Assembly: GCA_003439945.1 (NCBI GenBank)
Contig: QVRM01001250.1
Location: forward strand, 233,501 to 297,500
Direction of reading: 5' to 3'
Length of the DNA: 64,000 nucleotides
DNA from: Dermanyssus gallinae
Lineage: Eukaryota; Arthropoda; Arachnida; Mesostigmata; Dermanyssidae
Every line of letters begins with the position of its first letter. The first letter of the stretch is position 1. Shown one piece after another: positions 29,374-44,648 of the stretch. The position numbers and the translations under genes are program-made. Under the pieces are notes generated by a model. The model had not been told where the DNA came from and made no database searches. It was given only the letters and a program-made list of their open reading frames with translations.

Positions 29374-32300
29374 ACTTTAGTAGTAGTAGTAGTAGTTGTT
29401 GTGGTTAATGTTGTTGTTGGTGTTGTTGTTGTTGTTGCTACTACTCGTCAGCATTGCTGGTGTTATTGTTGTGCAATCCGAAGCGTGACCGGGCTTCAGA
29501 CGAAACAGTTATGATTAACGACACAAACTCTCTTCTACCGACGTGAGTTTGTAACACGCAGCGGATTGGGCTCACACGCTCACAGGGCGCCCGTGAGCTT
29601 GAAGTCATGTGACACCTCTTAGACCGGACCACCTCGGGCATTCGAGTGCCCGTTCATTATGGTGAGATGCGTCACTTTTTAAGGCGTAGTCCGTTTAGTT
29701 GGGCCAGTTTGCTCAAACTAATCAAGACGTTGCAACCATCCCACTCAGGCTAGGAACCTTCTTTGCTATAATATCGTCATTACTATCATCCCTCGTCTAT
29801 CCGTCAGACGACCAAGAGATTCAGACCAACGCACGGTAGGACAGCAGAAACAGTGGTGGGTAGTCGTAAGAGATTTACAACGCGACTGGTAGGCATATTA
29901 TTAATTATTATTGTTGTTGTTGTTGTCGTCGTCGTCCTTCGATTGAGCGCAAGTAGTTCGCTTGTTTGGTGTCTACATACCGATTAGCTGTCACCAACTC
30001 AGACCATGTCTGACCTCATTGTCGCTTTTTTGTATTCTCTCCGTGTCTGCTTCATTTGCCTATCTGGCGCATCTGCCCACTTCGCACTTCTTTCTTAGTT
30101 CTTCTAAAATAGATGCTATTTTAATAGAAACAAATCTCTTTATAGAAGATGGTGTTGTTTTACATTATATATACCACTTATTCACGTACTTTTTAACGTT
30201 ACGTGGTGATAAGGTGGGCCAGGTGGTGTACGCAAGCAAGACCGATAGCATCCAGCGACAAACGAAATACAATATTTGCACCCCGCAATTTTCGGTCGCC
30301 AGTGTCGTGAGGCAAGACACGCAGCTAGCTGCCTGGGCAATCGTCAATGCCGTTGGCGCACTAAGTGCTTGCTTACTGGGACTGGTTCTTTCGATGAGCT
30401 CCATTGCGAACTCGACCCCGTTTTGAAATGTCGCTTGCGGAATAGATGCAGCGCCTCATAGAGATGGCGCACCAGGATGGCCGTACCCTCCGGGGCCCTC
30501 TATCCGGGAGCTCAGAACCGTGCCTCGATCGTGCCATCAACATTCGTCATTCACCTTGCTCAACAGAGACACCGCAGAAACGCGACGACGCAACATTATG
30601 GCTCGTGCCAACATGTGCAGGGCCGCACCCCGGCATATACATGTATGTATAGACACCACCGTCCAGCGTTATGTCGATTACAATCCAGGCTCTGCTATTG
30701 CCACCGCGGTGGCGTTAGTCAATTATTAATGATGCGAGGTCAACAGCGACCCGTAACCGCGTATTTCTGCGGTTGGTGGCGTCTTGACCTTGCAACATCC
30801 ATTTCCTCCGCCACCTTCACTATTTGACCATATAGCTTTCGCCAGTAGCAATGGGTACTGGCTACCGTGCAGGGCTTGCTACAGTTAGAACAACTAGGCT
30901 GGATGAGGCTACACGTTGTATCGTAAGCAAAAAACAAAACTTTTGCCTGTTCTCGTATATTCGGTTTGTGCTCTGTCTATACGCACGTTATGAGCGTGCT
31001 GAATGTATGCAAATGTATGAATAGGTATCTGTGTATCTATCAACGCGTGAGTCAGGTCGCAAAATTTGAGCAAAATGCCGAAAATGCCCAATCGACGGTG
31101 GTGGTGGTGGTGGTGGAAGTGGCTACAACAACAACACAATACAGCAAGCGGAACCACACTTGCTTGGGTGACTACGCCAACAAACCCTCAATGGACATCG
31201 CTTGTCCGATAAAGCCACCTGGCTGACTAACAACTCCTGCCAATTCAGCGATCTGTAATGTATGTTCGTATTGCCCGTCAGATCGGAAACGCTTTGCTGG
31301 CTGCTTGTAGTGGTGGCGGTGAATAAATGCCTGCTTCTACAACTAAGTCCCAGGCATGACTAAGCCTAACTTTGCTTAGAACTAGGACGTACTTTAGGTC
31401 AAGATAGTGTGACGTGCGTGAGTGTAGTGCGCACTTCACGTGGTAGTAGATTGTAGCTAGAATTTAACCTAGAAGTACACCCAGACGGACACGTAGAACA
31501 TAACTTACCTAGCAATCCACTTAAGATATACGACGTAAGTAGATTCGACTACATTCGACGATCACGATGAAAGCAATGACCCAGCTTCAGTCAGCTGCAC
31601 CTGCTTCCGTCGTCCGCTCGAAAAGCAGCTATGCGGCGAGAGACGGAGCTGCGAAGCTCGATAGTGGGCGTCGAGGAATCCCTCCCCAAATCGAGGTCGC
31701 GCGTGGCTTCCCTATGAACAACGGCTATGCACGTTCATGCGTCCGCCAATAACCTGGATGAAGCGATCGAATGAATAACATATGTATACATCTATCTATC
31801 TATCCATCTGTGTATCTATCTTAGCGCGACCGTCCACCTGGCATCGTCCCAGTATTATTTGGTGTAGCCTTCCTCATTTTCTTCCCGCTGCTGGTTCTGC
31901 TTGTTTATTATGTTGAGATAACGATATCTCATGAAGCGTCGCTGGTGTTCATTTCTAGCTCGGCATTCACTCTGGTCCTGAAACTCGGTTCCAGTTTGGC
32001 AGGAATCGACAAAATAAAAACAATTTTTGATTAAACATTGAAACACAGCAACAACAGCAACAGCAACAACAACAGCAACAACAGCAACACCAACACCAAC
32101 ACCAACAACAGCAACACCAACAAGAACAACAACAACAACAATCATCGACATTGATCGACATAGCACCATGGCAAAGGAGACGAAGCGTGCTTACCGACGT
32201 CGAGTCGACGCTATTCTAGGCAAGATCGGAAATCACAAACGCCGATACGACAACTCAGCCGATACCAAATGCTGGCTGGACGACGATCTATTTGGCTAGA

Positions 32301-33297
32301 CCAAATAATCGATATCAGCTTTTGGATACGTTTCGTATTGGCTTTTCGAGCCATCTTTTTTGCCGACGGATTGTTCAAACACGCGCTAAAATGCACACGT
32401 GAAGCAAAGACATGCGTAAATACATTGTAGCTGTGTACATAAAAATTGTAGAGACGTTTTAGCCGTCGCATGAACTAATGTAACATATAAAGATTAATTT
32501 CACACGTATATACCATTATAGAAGTACATGCGAAGACAGACATTACGTCTGTACGTCAATCCAAAAACTATGAACAGTTATTCGAGCGCCTTCTGCTCTG
32601 GCTCCGTTTGTTTGGCTCCAGTGAGCTTATCTAGCGCTTATCGAGCGCTGCATACGATCGAACCTGTTTATTTATTATATTTCTGTCCTGTTAAATTAGT
32701 TCGCTACTTCTTCTAGTAATTTGGCTGAAAGCGCCGCATTTGGTGACTAGCTTTTACAGAGAGCGGCTCATTAAGTCTTGGGCCGTAAGTGCATACGCGC
32801 AACAACTTACGGTCGCAGGATACCACACACACATACCCCGAAACGAAAATGCATGATAATTACTAAGACAACGCAAAATGCGATAGCGATGCAACATACT
32901 CTGTAAGTGTTTCTTTAGTTTCTGCACACGGACTACATTTTTCTCGTTGGCAACGATCATCCTCTAAATCAAAATGTTCACGACGGAACTTTTAATACCA
33001 GCAACGCACAGCTACCGTAAACGAATGGTTGCTTGAAACGTGTGTTTGCGTTTCGTGCTGAAAATAAGACAGCGTAATGAAACGCGTCGCGTTTATTAAA
33101 TGCAGCGTTGGCCTCAACTCGCTGTAAGTGTCAATTTCCTTACAGCGCTATTTTCAACGGACTGATTTGAAACCTAATTTTCAGCCGTGGGCTTCCCATC
33201 GCCACCAGCTTAGTGTTTTTTGCAGGATTCTATGAATTGCACCAAACATTTATACATACACGACTCGCCGCCAGTCCGAACTACATATTATGAAGTA
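29374..33297. other. No recognisable gene; trinucleotide repeats
   Basis: The stretch contains (TAG)n/(TTG)n at about 29378-29465, (TTG)n/(GTC)n at about 29908-29935, (GTG)n at about 31098-31118 and (CAA)n/(CAG)n at 32041-32142. A 154-codon open frame (29962-30426, plus) is Ser/Leu-rich and has no ATG at its start and no domain, so I do not call it. Nothing else can be supported. Confidence 0.4.
32041..32142. repeat. Interrupted (CAA/CAG)n repeat
   Basis: The repeat is a run of CAACAGCAACAACAACAGC-type triplets. It generates Cys-rich and Val-rich frames on the minus strand that are not genes. Confidence 0.95.
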
Positions 33298-33445
33298 TCT
33301 TTTGGGCTGACCCCCAGCCAAGATTCAACGTCCACGGGACTGGTTTGCGCATTGCTTCATAGGCGGACCCCATACATACACATGTGCAACGGTGGGGCTC
33401 AAACCCGCGCGCCTATGTGCCTCCTCCGGTCGCGAGGCGCAGGCG
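33298..33445 (-). mobile_element. SINE family 1, copy lacking its 5' start
   Basis: The reverse complement begins inside the head (GCCTGCGCCTCGCGACCGGA) and has a B box GGTTTGAGCCC and TTGCACATGTGTATGTATGG. It ends with GACGTTGAATCTTGGCTGGG and GGTCAGCCC. The first ~25 bases of the head, with the A box, are replaced by unrelated sequence. Confidence 0.82.
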
Positions 33446-34076
33446 GGACAGGGCTAGTCCGAGCTACGTGTTTCCAAACGTCAAGTCGCCATTTTGTTGA
33501 GGGCGATAATGAGTGCTCACCTATATACCAAACAACAAGTGAATTTTAGGCTATGCTCAAAATATCCTAGATAGGTGACATGTGCTTGTTCGCATAGAGA
33601 AACGGTGTAATTGTATGCCTCGTCGATTAGATATAAAATGCGGTTGTGGGCGTCCGATCAGTACGTGTATTGACGCGGTTGTTTGGAAATGAGTCAAACG
33701 GTAGCCACCACACAAATAACAAGTAGTGGGAACACAGACTAGAAGCCAGCTGAATCTCCAGCGGAAAGCCAGTCAGAAATGCCAATAGATCTGCTACTAT
33801 AAGGAAAAGACTCAAAGGCAGTCAAGTAGCGGAGCCAAGCAAATCGCTACACGAAAAATGACGCTACAACTTCGAACAACCGAAATCGATTACAACAAAC
33901 GACTAACAAGGCGTGATAGCCAATAAAAATGCGTTCACTCGAGTGTGGGTATATTATACAAAGTATGTTAGTTTCATATCTACATAAAGATCTGTCATTT
34001 CAAAACGACCCCATAGGAAACCGTTACGAGGCTACTAAAATAATTTATTCATACAACGATTTGATACAACTATAGC

Positions 34077-34133
<57 letters not shown>

Positions 34134-36626
34134 AATGATTTTTTAAGGACCGTCTTTTCCGGTCGGCAAATTCATTTTAATTTAGTAATTTCTCATTGAG
34201 TTTAAAATTTCCATAATTAAACATTTTAGCAATTGTAACAGTTAAGGGCATTCTGCAAAAAAGGCGATTGCCCGTGTCTCCATACACGCACCTCTTCTTT
34301 AGCTCCCGTCCGATGCTCTTTGAATGTCCCCTTCCGAATGTTTTCCTTACAGGAAATTCTGAAGTAAAAACAGCAGAAGATAATCTTAAAGGCCGTGTCA
34401 GAACGATAAGCTGAGGGTGAAGTAACATATCTCATGCAGAATTCGACAACCTGCGGCAGGTCGCCACATATGCGGGTGGGCGGGTACCATGGTGAAATAC
34501 GTTACTTCTAAGATTACACGATCGCTTTTTGACGACGGCTTGCTTCAAACGGTCGAACAACTAGCAGTTAGCATTATTAATAATTGTTTTGTTGTCTGCA
34601 GAATCGTATATAATCCGTTCCGATTCCCCCAGAATAATCTTTTTGGAATAAGGGCCTGCTTTCGCATGGCTGGTGGGCCTGGTGCCTTCTTTTGACCGGG
34701 ACTTGTTGTAGACGATCCACTTTACATCGCCGGCGATCAAACTTCTCAAAAAAGCTTTTCTTGCTCTTTGTCCTTTTTAAGAAACAGAGCGTAGGTGTCT
34801 AGGTGGTTCATTAAGTCGTTTTTGATGAGATTGTGCGGTACCCACATATCGCCACGTTTCACGTACTTACGGCTAGTAAGCTGGAAACAAATGAATCTGC
34901 GTTCACCCTATATGCAATCTCTTCTGCGTTCACCCTATATGCACTCTCTTCTGCGTTCACTAGATTTGCAATCAACTTCGAGTGTCAAATGTCAATCTAC
35001 GAGACCAATTATTTCATGTATGTATCCAGAATGATAGGTCGACTCTTCCATGGTTGATCTGTCACTTCAAAGTCTTCACTCCGAATACGAGTGAACCACT
35101 GCCTAAAAAAATCATCTAAACACATTGCAATACACCGCTTAGGCAGCAGCACACATTTTTGTTGTCTGTCACCGGGGCATTCGCATTCAGTTTTTCGTAG
35201 TAGCAAAGACATCATTCTACTCAAATTTACCTGTGTAAAGTTTCAATTGTCTGCTTGACTGACCTTGCTAAACGTGGCTGGGTCGATCTATCATCGTCTT
35301 CTCTGTTGGCAGGAGCAAACCTCAATCGGCAGAATTTACCAATTAAATTATGTTGTTTGTAACTTTCCCTACCTGTCTTTCCCGCCCGAGGCAGTGTATA
35401 GTATTTTAGTGTGTATGCGTTACCGGCAAATAGAAAGACGTGCACATCTTACTGAACATGCATAGGTGGCTGAATTCGGCAATGGTTATATGGCTCGACT
35501 CATTCCCGGTCTCTTTCTTTTTTAATGCTATGTAAACGATCTCAGGCTCTCTCTCTCTCTCTCTCTCTCTGTGTGTCTATTCTTCCTATCCATCCAATTT
35601 TATCCTATCCGCCTCAATTGCCCTTTCTCCTCCTACTTTGCAGATTCTTCGATACTAGCTGGCTTCAAAATGCTGCGACACAGTATGTTGCCACGTTTTC
35701 CTGCCTGACCGACCTCGATTCTACTTGGCGTCGAACGAAACCGTGACTACAAGCGACAGAGAGAGAAAGAGAATTATAGATCATGAAAATGAATAGAGAG
35801 ATAGGCAGAGCGAGCGCGAGTGAAAGCGACAGAACGAAAAAGGAAGCAAAGATCTATAGGATTACCAAATGAGCTCAACGAGGCATGGCCTTCACCCTCG
35901 TCAAGCGTGCTACCGAATAGTATTCGCCCGTTTCGCCGTTACCGTCCTTCTTGACACTTCGAGGACTTCTCCCTTATCCCGGTGGGCCGCCAGGCGCAAG
36001 CAAGTTGAACAGGTCGGTTAAGCTCTACGATCGGCAATCCATTAATCGATCTTGCGGAACTCGCTTGGCTGGCTGGCTGGCAGGCAAGCATGTTGGTTGG
36101 CGAACTCACTGACTCGAGTCGGCTGCTTGGAAGTTTGGAACCTACTCGTGGTTGTGGGGTACAAGGATGCGGGGGTTGATGATGGTAGCGGTTAAGGTGG
36201 TGGTGGCGGTTACCGTCTACGCTCGGTGGGGCTAGATCGAACCCCCATGCATGGCATGCCGACGACGACGATGCCAGCCAGCTCCAACCGACCAACTTCT
36301 ATTCGACGAGCTCTTCTGAACGCCCAGTTAAGCAAACTAGAATTTATCGACTCCCCCCGCGGGCCGATGCGGCGCTGCTTAGAAGAGCCTAGCTTCGGCT
36401 AGAAGTGGTGCGAAGGCAGTGCAGCATGCAGCGCGATTCGAGCACGTTATTACTGTGCAACGCAGTGCTTCGACACGTTTGTTAGTGCCAAGCAAACGTG
36501 GCCGCTAAAGAGGCCAGCTGCTGTTAAGCTAAATTATTTAGCCGCTTTAACTTCTTGTCCAAAATTATTATTGTTGTTATTATTTACATGATAACGTCTT
36601 CTGGATGACCGCTTCCAATATTGCTG

Positions 36627-36664
<38 letters not shown>

Positions 36665-37189
36665 TAGATATACTTTAGCTCGATAGATTTATACGGCAAA
36701 CCCAGTGTAACTTGTAACAACTAGAGTTCACAGGTATTAGTTCAGTCAGCGCATGCCAGATATATGATATATGTGATGTTTACAATTAATTACGCGTGTC
36801 ATGAGGCGGGGGACCCGTGCATTAAAACGCATCTTCAACACAAGTTTTGAAATTGTTTCTATGTTTTTTATCTACTCCGATGACTTCAAGCGCTGATTCC
36901 CGCGAATCGGTGTGACTACAGAAAAGGCAAACAAAGCATTAGAGTTTCAGAAGCCTAGTGGAAGAAACGTCGCCTAAAAGACGCTTTAGAGCTTTTTCTG
37001 GCAAGTGCAGTGAACATTTTTAGAAGTTTTTCTGCAGTACAGCAATCGCTTGTTGCAGTGCCACTTTCTTACAGTGTGACCATGGCCACAATTTTACCTC
37101 TGACGAAGAAGATGAGAACCAACACTTTGCCTTCCACGACCGTTGGCGCTTCGCTTTTGTAGCGGATCATAGAGGTGTTACAGCTACCA
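33446..37189. other. No recognisable gene; simple repeats
   Basis: (TA)n tracts lie at 34080-34131 and 36630-36662, and (CT)n at about 35550-35572. A 27-bp tandem repeat is at 34896-34976. Frames of up to 118 codons (35939-36295, minus) show no domain. Confidence 0.4.
34896..34976. repeat. 27-bp tandem repeat, three units
   Basis: TCTGCGTTCACCCTATATGC (first 20 bases of the unit) starts at 34896, 34923 and 34950. The third unit is diverged. The unit length is a multiple of three, so a frame runs through it, but this is no evidence of coding. Confidence 0.9.
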
Positions 37190-37572
37190 ATTGTATGATA
37201 CCTTAATCAAAAATGAATCAACATTTACGCTGAGCTATAGGAGTATATGTACTCGTTCATTCGATGACGGTATGATTCGTGAGTCATCTTTGACCGCGAT
37301 TATATGCCCAGTACGCAAAAAAGGAGACAAATGCAATACTGCTAACAAAATACCAGTATCTCGTTTAGTCGCAGTTTGCAAGTTACTGGAGTGGGTAATA
37401 TCAACGTCTATCTATAACAATGCAAACGTACAAGTGCTGATTGTCGGCGAGCTATTTGCCTATGGATTTGAACACAGTGCTGCCTTGCAGTCAGTGGGGG
37501 TGGAATCTGCATAGGCGAAGATGATTAACGAAGCGAATTCTTTCGACGTGGTATATTCGACGTTACGTTGGC
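37190..37572 (+). pseudogene. CR1-like LINE reverse transcriptase, 5' part
   Basis: The plus strand has ICPVRKKGDKCNTANKIPVS then RLVAVCKLLEWVISTSIY, followed by YGFEHSAALQSV. After one stop it continues AKMINEANSFDVVYSTL. These match the fingers and motif A region of CR1/jockey-type reverse transcriptases (VPIPKKGD...NYRPISL...KLLE, YGFRxGRST, SFDVVYLDFSKAFD). The reading breaks at about 37572, where sequence of another LINE starts. It resumes downstream of that LINE at about 38991. Confidence 0.75.
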
Positions 37573-38990
37573 ACTGGAGGTAATGAAAGCCACATTCAAA
37601 GCTGGTGGCAACGCTGTAAGCATTTGAAGTTGGCAGTATGCTTTTCTAAGAGTGATAACACTTTTAGAGTACGCATAAACAGTACCTTGCAGATATAGAG
37701 CAAACCCTGTCACGAAAGGGACTGTTTTTATACAGCGTATTTGTGGATTTCCGAGCAGCGTTTGATTCAGGCTCAAGAACTCGAGTCCTGCTTAAACTCG
37801 CCGAAATCGGGGTCCCAATACGGATGCTGACATTGATGAAGGACGTGCTACAATCCAATCAGATCATCTTGGACGACGGTGTAGCGGAGCACCCAAGCAT
37901 GGAACAAACGACAGGCTTTGCCCAAGGCGATAATCTCAGCCCTTTGTTTTTTTGTTTACTGGTAGCCGATTTACCAACACGTTTACAGACCCGACACCCA
38001 GCTGTCAAGATAATTATGTATGCCGACGATCTAGTACTCTACAGTAGCAGCAGATACCATCTGCAACAGGCGCTGGCCACTTTGTCGGCATACGTGAACG
38101 TAGTAGGCCTTGAAATAAATATGCAGAAGACAAAAGCTATGAAGTTCAGGCACGCGGGCAGGCTGGCCGTGACCGATACACTTAGGTTAAATGGACAAGA
38201 CCTGAACTATGTAAATAAGTTCACATATCTCGGTATCACAGTGACCCCCTCAGCCAAGACCTTCGCTGCACATATAGAGGAGAGGTCTCGAAAAACCTTG
38301 ATTGCGGCGACAACCCTTAAGAAGCCCCAGATGCTCTCAATTAAGGCAGCGCTAGCTCTATTTGATATGAAAATAGCGCCAATTGCATCATACGGGATCC
38401 AGCTTGTATGGGCAAAACTAAGCTCAACTCAACTTGGTGCTCTCGATCGTGTGAAACCAGCTTATCTGAAGCGGGTGCTAGGTTTACATACGTCAGCATA
38501 CAACCGCCTCACGTATTTGCTGTGCGATGCTCCACTATTCGTGGAACAGGTCAAAAAACAGTTTGCGCTTCCAGACACCCCTGCATACAACGAGTTCATA
38601 CGGCGATATGAAGAGAAAATGGCAGAGATCGATCCACATTTTTATATGACAGATGCAATGGTTAGGTCAGAATGGAAGGGCACGTGCAGGACAAACAGGC
38701 ACATGACCACCCGCTTTGCTGTGCACGGTTTTCATCACCTTCTATGTCAGAAAGACGCTTGCCATGAACCCTGTGACACATGTGTTTGTAAATATTGTTA
38801 TGGTATATGCGTAAGATATCATGGCAGTGAGTGTAATGCAATCCCCTCTCTAACAAAGCTGGCACTGAACGATTTTTAATATTAATATCATTACGAGACT
38901 GTAGTGATATCAATCGTACTATTGTATATTTTACCCAATCTGGTGTGTAAATAAATCATGTATAAACAGTACAACCTCACAAAGTTACAC
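37573..38990 (+). pseudogene. LINE family A2: reverse transcriptase and Cys/His tail, 5'-truncated
   Basis: After a broken start (LALEVMKATF, SVFVDFRAAFDSGSRTRVLL), a frame of 378 codons (37743-38879) runs to a natural stop. It has reverse-transcriptase motif B as TGFAQGDNLSPLFF, catalytic IIMYADDLVLYSS, and the thumb GLEINMQKTKAMKFRHAGRL with FTYLGITVTPSAK. The C-terminus carries the same Cys/His spacing as LINE family A (H-x3-C-x5-H-x5-C-x-C-x2-C-x3-C-x2-YH). It shares KTKAMKFR, LKRVLGL and VHGFHHLLC with family A but is clearly a separate family. The endonuclease and ORF1 are absent. It sits inside an older CR1-like element in the same orientation. The long open frame suggests moderate age. 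Confidence 0.87.
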
Positions 38991-39480
38991 CTGGATTCCT
39001 ACATGGAATGAGTTCCATTGGGGACCAGTAATGTCTATACTGTACTACACAGTCATTACGAGACATCGTGCGTGATAGCGCGTACAAACTATGGATTACG
39101 CAGACGACGTAAAAATGTATGAGTGGATATTAAAGAATTTTAGGTACATTGCAAAGGCCAGTCAATTAATTCATGACATAGTCAAGTGGCTTTGATTTTA
39201 AATTGCCAGTTAACAAATGTGAGATAACGCATGAGCATTGGAAATGTTAGGACAATTTTATGATTGGTAACAAATGTTTGAAACCGAATCAATTCTAAAA
39301 GATGTAGGCGTTTGAGCCAGTGTAGACACGTCTTTGCGATGACGTATTATTGAAAGACGTACTGCCCAAGGTAAAAGAGTATGGCTTTAACCTATCCAGA
39401 CGTAAACCAAGTAAGAGAGCGTTTCAATAAAATGTTTGCTGTACGCAAAACTCAGAGAATGAGAGCAACAATGTCTTGCC
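38991..39480 (+). pseudogene. CR1-like LINE reverse transcriptase, 3' part
   Basis: The reading resumes in shifted frames with GPVMSILYY, then YADDVKMYEWILKNFRYIAK near 39098, DFKLPVNKCEITH near 39195, and GNKCLKPNQF near 39280. These are the motif B to D region of a CR1-type enzyme (PQGSVLGPLLF, FADDLKMY, LPFNPSKCEVxH). They complete the fragment at 37190-37572. About 70 residues between motif A and motif B are missing, so the inserted LINE was accompanied by a deletion or the gap decayed. Confidence 0.75.
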
Positions 39481-42234
<2,754 letters not shown>

Positions 42235-42860
42235 AATCCTCCTAGGTGTTTTTTGTTTCCTTTAAAATAGCTTCCGCCCGCTGCATTATACTACCGTATT
42301 TCCTACTTTTTAAAATATTTTTAAATGCGTCAACCGGAATTGAGTTGAGTTGCTCCTGGCGAAGTGTTCTTTATTTTAAACGCCGCCCGTTTAAACTTTT
42401 TTTTATCCGTGGGGACACGAAAAGATCGCAAAGAGCCACATCAAATGAAGAGGGAGGCTGTGGAAATATAGTAATTTTCATCAAATAATCCGAAATCAGC
42501 ATCGATCTGTGCACCTGTGCGTTGTCGTGTGGAGGATCTAAAGTTGTTTGTTCGTAACCAGCGTGTGTAAGTATGACTCGTTTCCTGTAATCTCTTCCTT
42601 AAACAGTTCAGGCTCTCTTCTGCTATTGCCTGAAAGTTCAAATCAGACATTTTCCAACGAGCGTTGATTTTGTCCGAAAATCAACATTTTTAAAACAAAC
42701 TTTGCTGTCAGTCTTCTGACGCATAAACGATTGGTCAAGACTGTTGCAACTATCTATAAGACACCTCTAATTTCTCAGCAATCTCCCGGATAGTAGTTTG
42801 GCGATTGTTGAATACGATATCACAAACTTTTCCTAACGTTTTCTGCTGTTATTGACGTAC
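42235..42860 (-). pseudogene. Mariner transposase relic (family shared with 8470-8940)
   Basis: On the minus strand the helix-turn-helix piece VFNNRQTTIREIAEKLEVS (about 42815-42760) is followed, after a degraded middle, by a single readable frame. That frame gives PHDNAQVHRSMLISDYL, IFPQPPSSFDVALCDLFVSP and IKKSLNGRRLK, one stop, then QEQLNSIPVDAFKNILK and EAILKETKNT. The second and third catalytic aspartates are visible with 32 residues between them, where mariner has 34. The first catalytic aspartate region is lost. The last 20 bases match the other family member at 8.9 kb. It is a clear mariner but non-functional. Confidence 0.85.
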
Positions 42861-43162
42861 AATGCCTTTCCAACCGCGGATCATCTTTGCTCCCTTCATG
42901 TCTGTCGTGAAATCTACGGTACACGTATACATAGTGATTTGGTACACTGCTCGATTACCATGAGCAGTTCGTAGTATTTCCACCACTTTTAAGCATACGA
43001 TTTGCTGTTTAACACAGAACCTGATGCAGGTTCATTGCTCCTCCAATTCCGACTCCAAAAAAATTGCCAATTATTGCTTTCTTTACATGATTGAACCAAA
43101 CTCAAACAATAAACAAGGAACGAAATATGGCTTGTGTGTAGCTGATGGATGGCGCTTCTAAG

Positions 43163-43163
<1 letters not shown>

Positions 43164-43217
<54 letters not shown>

Positions 43218-43267
43218 CAAACATATATTATATATTCATTTATTTGTATAACTTCGCTATGCTAATT

Positions 43268-43299
<32 letters not shown>

Positions 43300-43346
43300 C
43301 AAACATATATTATATATTCATTTATTTGTATAACTTCGCTATGTTA

Positions 43347-43382
<36 letters not shown>
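43164..43382. repeat. Compound (TA)n repeat with tandem ~90-bp unit
   Basis: A (TA)n tract followed by TGTATATACAAACATATATT and ATTTGTATAACTTCGCTATG is present twice in tandem. A third (TA)n closes the array. The two copies of the non-TA part differ at one base, so the duplication is recent. Confidence 0.9.
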
Positions 43383-43393
<11 letters not shown>

Positions 43394-43649
43394 CATATAA
43401 AGTACAGTTGTTATTACTGGTTCCGTTCTTATTGATGTTGCCGGTACTGAGGTAAGGAAGAAAGCTTCCTCTACTGTACTTGTTCTGATTTTCTCTTTGT
43501 TTCTCTTACTTGAACCCGCGCCTGCTCGACTCCCGTCCATTTCATCAGTGTTCCAATCGGACCCGTATATTATCTGTCTTTTCCGCCGTCACGGATTCCT
43601 CCTTTTTGTCGTTGTTCTGAGTTCAGGTTGAAGTCTGCCGATATATCTT

Positions 43650-44648
43650 CGTGACTGTTGTTGTTGTTGTTGCTGTTGCTGCTGTAACAGTTGTTGTTGT
43701 TATTGTTATTTTTGTTGTTGGCATTGATGTTATAGTTATTGTTGTTGTTGTTGTTGCAGTAGTTGTCATCGTCGTATCGTTCTGTTGCCGTCAATGTCGA
43801 CCGACCGACCGACCAGCCAGCCCCAATCGGCCGGTCAGACGAAGCAATTCCATTCGAAAGCCGAGAGAGTGCCACAAGTGAAACAAAGACATCTATTGGC
43901 TGAATGACCGAAACGTGCAGTTAGATAGCGAGGCAATTGATTAACAGTAGGGTAACGGTGGCAGGGGGTGCGGGGGAAGAGGCGGGGGGGGGGGGGGGGG
44001 GTGCGGGGGAAGAGGCGGGGAGGGGGGGGGGGGGAAGAGGTGTGTAGACGGACAGCCGGAGAGGGAAGTAAGCCAAGACGACTGTTGGTGAGAAAAACAA
44101 CGCTAAAAGGACAAAAACGGGAAGCAACATGAACATGCGCGTGTGTGTGGTGAGACTATGACAAAAGAGAGAGACACATACTCTGTGAGAGCAAGAGAAA
44201 GCGACAGATAGAGATAAAAAGAGAGAGAGAAGAAGGTTGGGGGTGAGAGGGGGAGATGGGGGTGAGAGGGGTGAAGAGAGAGGGGGAGAAATAGCCGGGC
44301 CCGTGAAGAAAGACAGGAGGTGTCCAACCGACAGCCACCGTTTCTATTGCTGCTCTTGTTGTTGTTGTTATTGTTGTTGCTGCTGCTGCTTAGACATTCG
44401 TCTGACTGCAGCCGACGTACGTACAGCTAAAATTGGCCCTGACGATACTTTCTGCTGTTGCTGCTATTGTTGCTTCTGCGACCGTTGATGAAGTATGGCA
44501 ATATTGTGCTACTGGATGACAATTGTGACAGCCGTTACAACAACAACAACGACAAAAGCAACAACAACAGCAACAATAACAGCAACAGCAACAACACTAG
44601 CAGCAACAACAACGGCGACGGTAGCAACAATAACAACAACAGCTACTA
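43650..44648. repeat. Cluster of trinucleotide, poly-G and GA-rich repeats
   Basis: (TTG)n occurs at about 43657-43758 and 44344-44396, and (CAA)n in the opposite sense at about 44536-44643. Between them lie a duplicated G-rich unit with G18 and G13 runs (43965-44040) and GA-rich sequence (44160-44290). Frames of poly-Asn, poly-Val or Pro-rich character on both strands come from these repeats and I reject them as genes. Confidence 0.9.

Noticed and set aside
29962..30426. 154-codon frame with hydrophobic stretches that could suggest a membrane protein
   Set aside because: It begins without an ATG, is of low complexity and overlaps other frames. No family is recognised.
34896..34976. CRISPR-like array
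   Set aside because: The units are directly adjacent with no spacers and the DNA is eukaryotic. It is an ordinary tandem repeat.
43570..43881. Asn-rich and Val-rich open frames
   Set aside because: They are products of (TTG/CAA)n repeats readable on both strands, with no domain. The same applies to 14700-15078, 31855-32169, 41244-41547 and 44458-44649.
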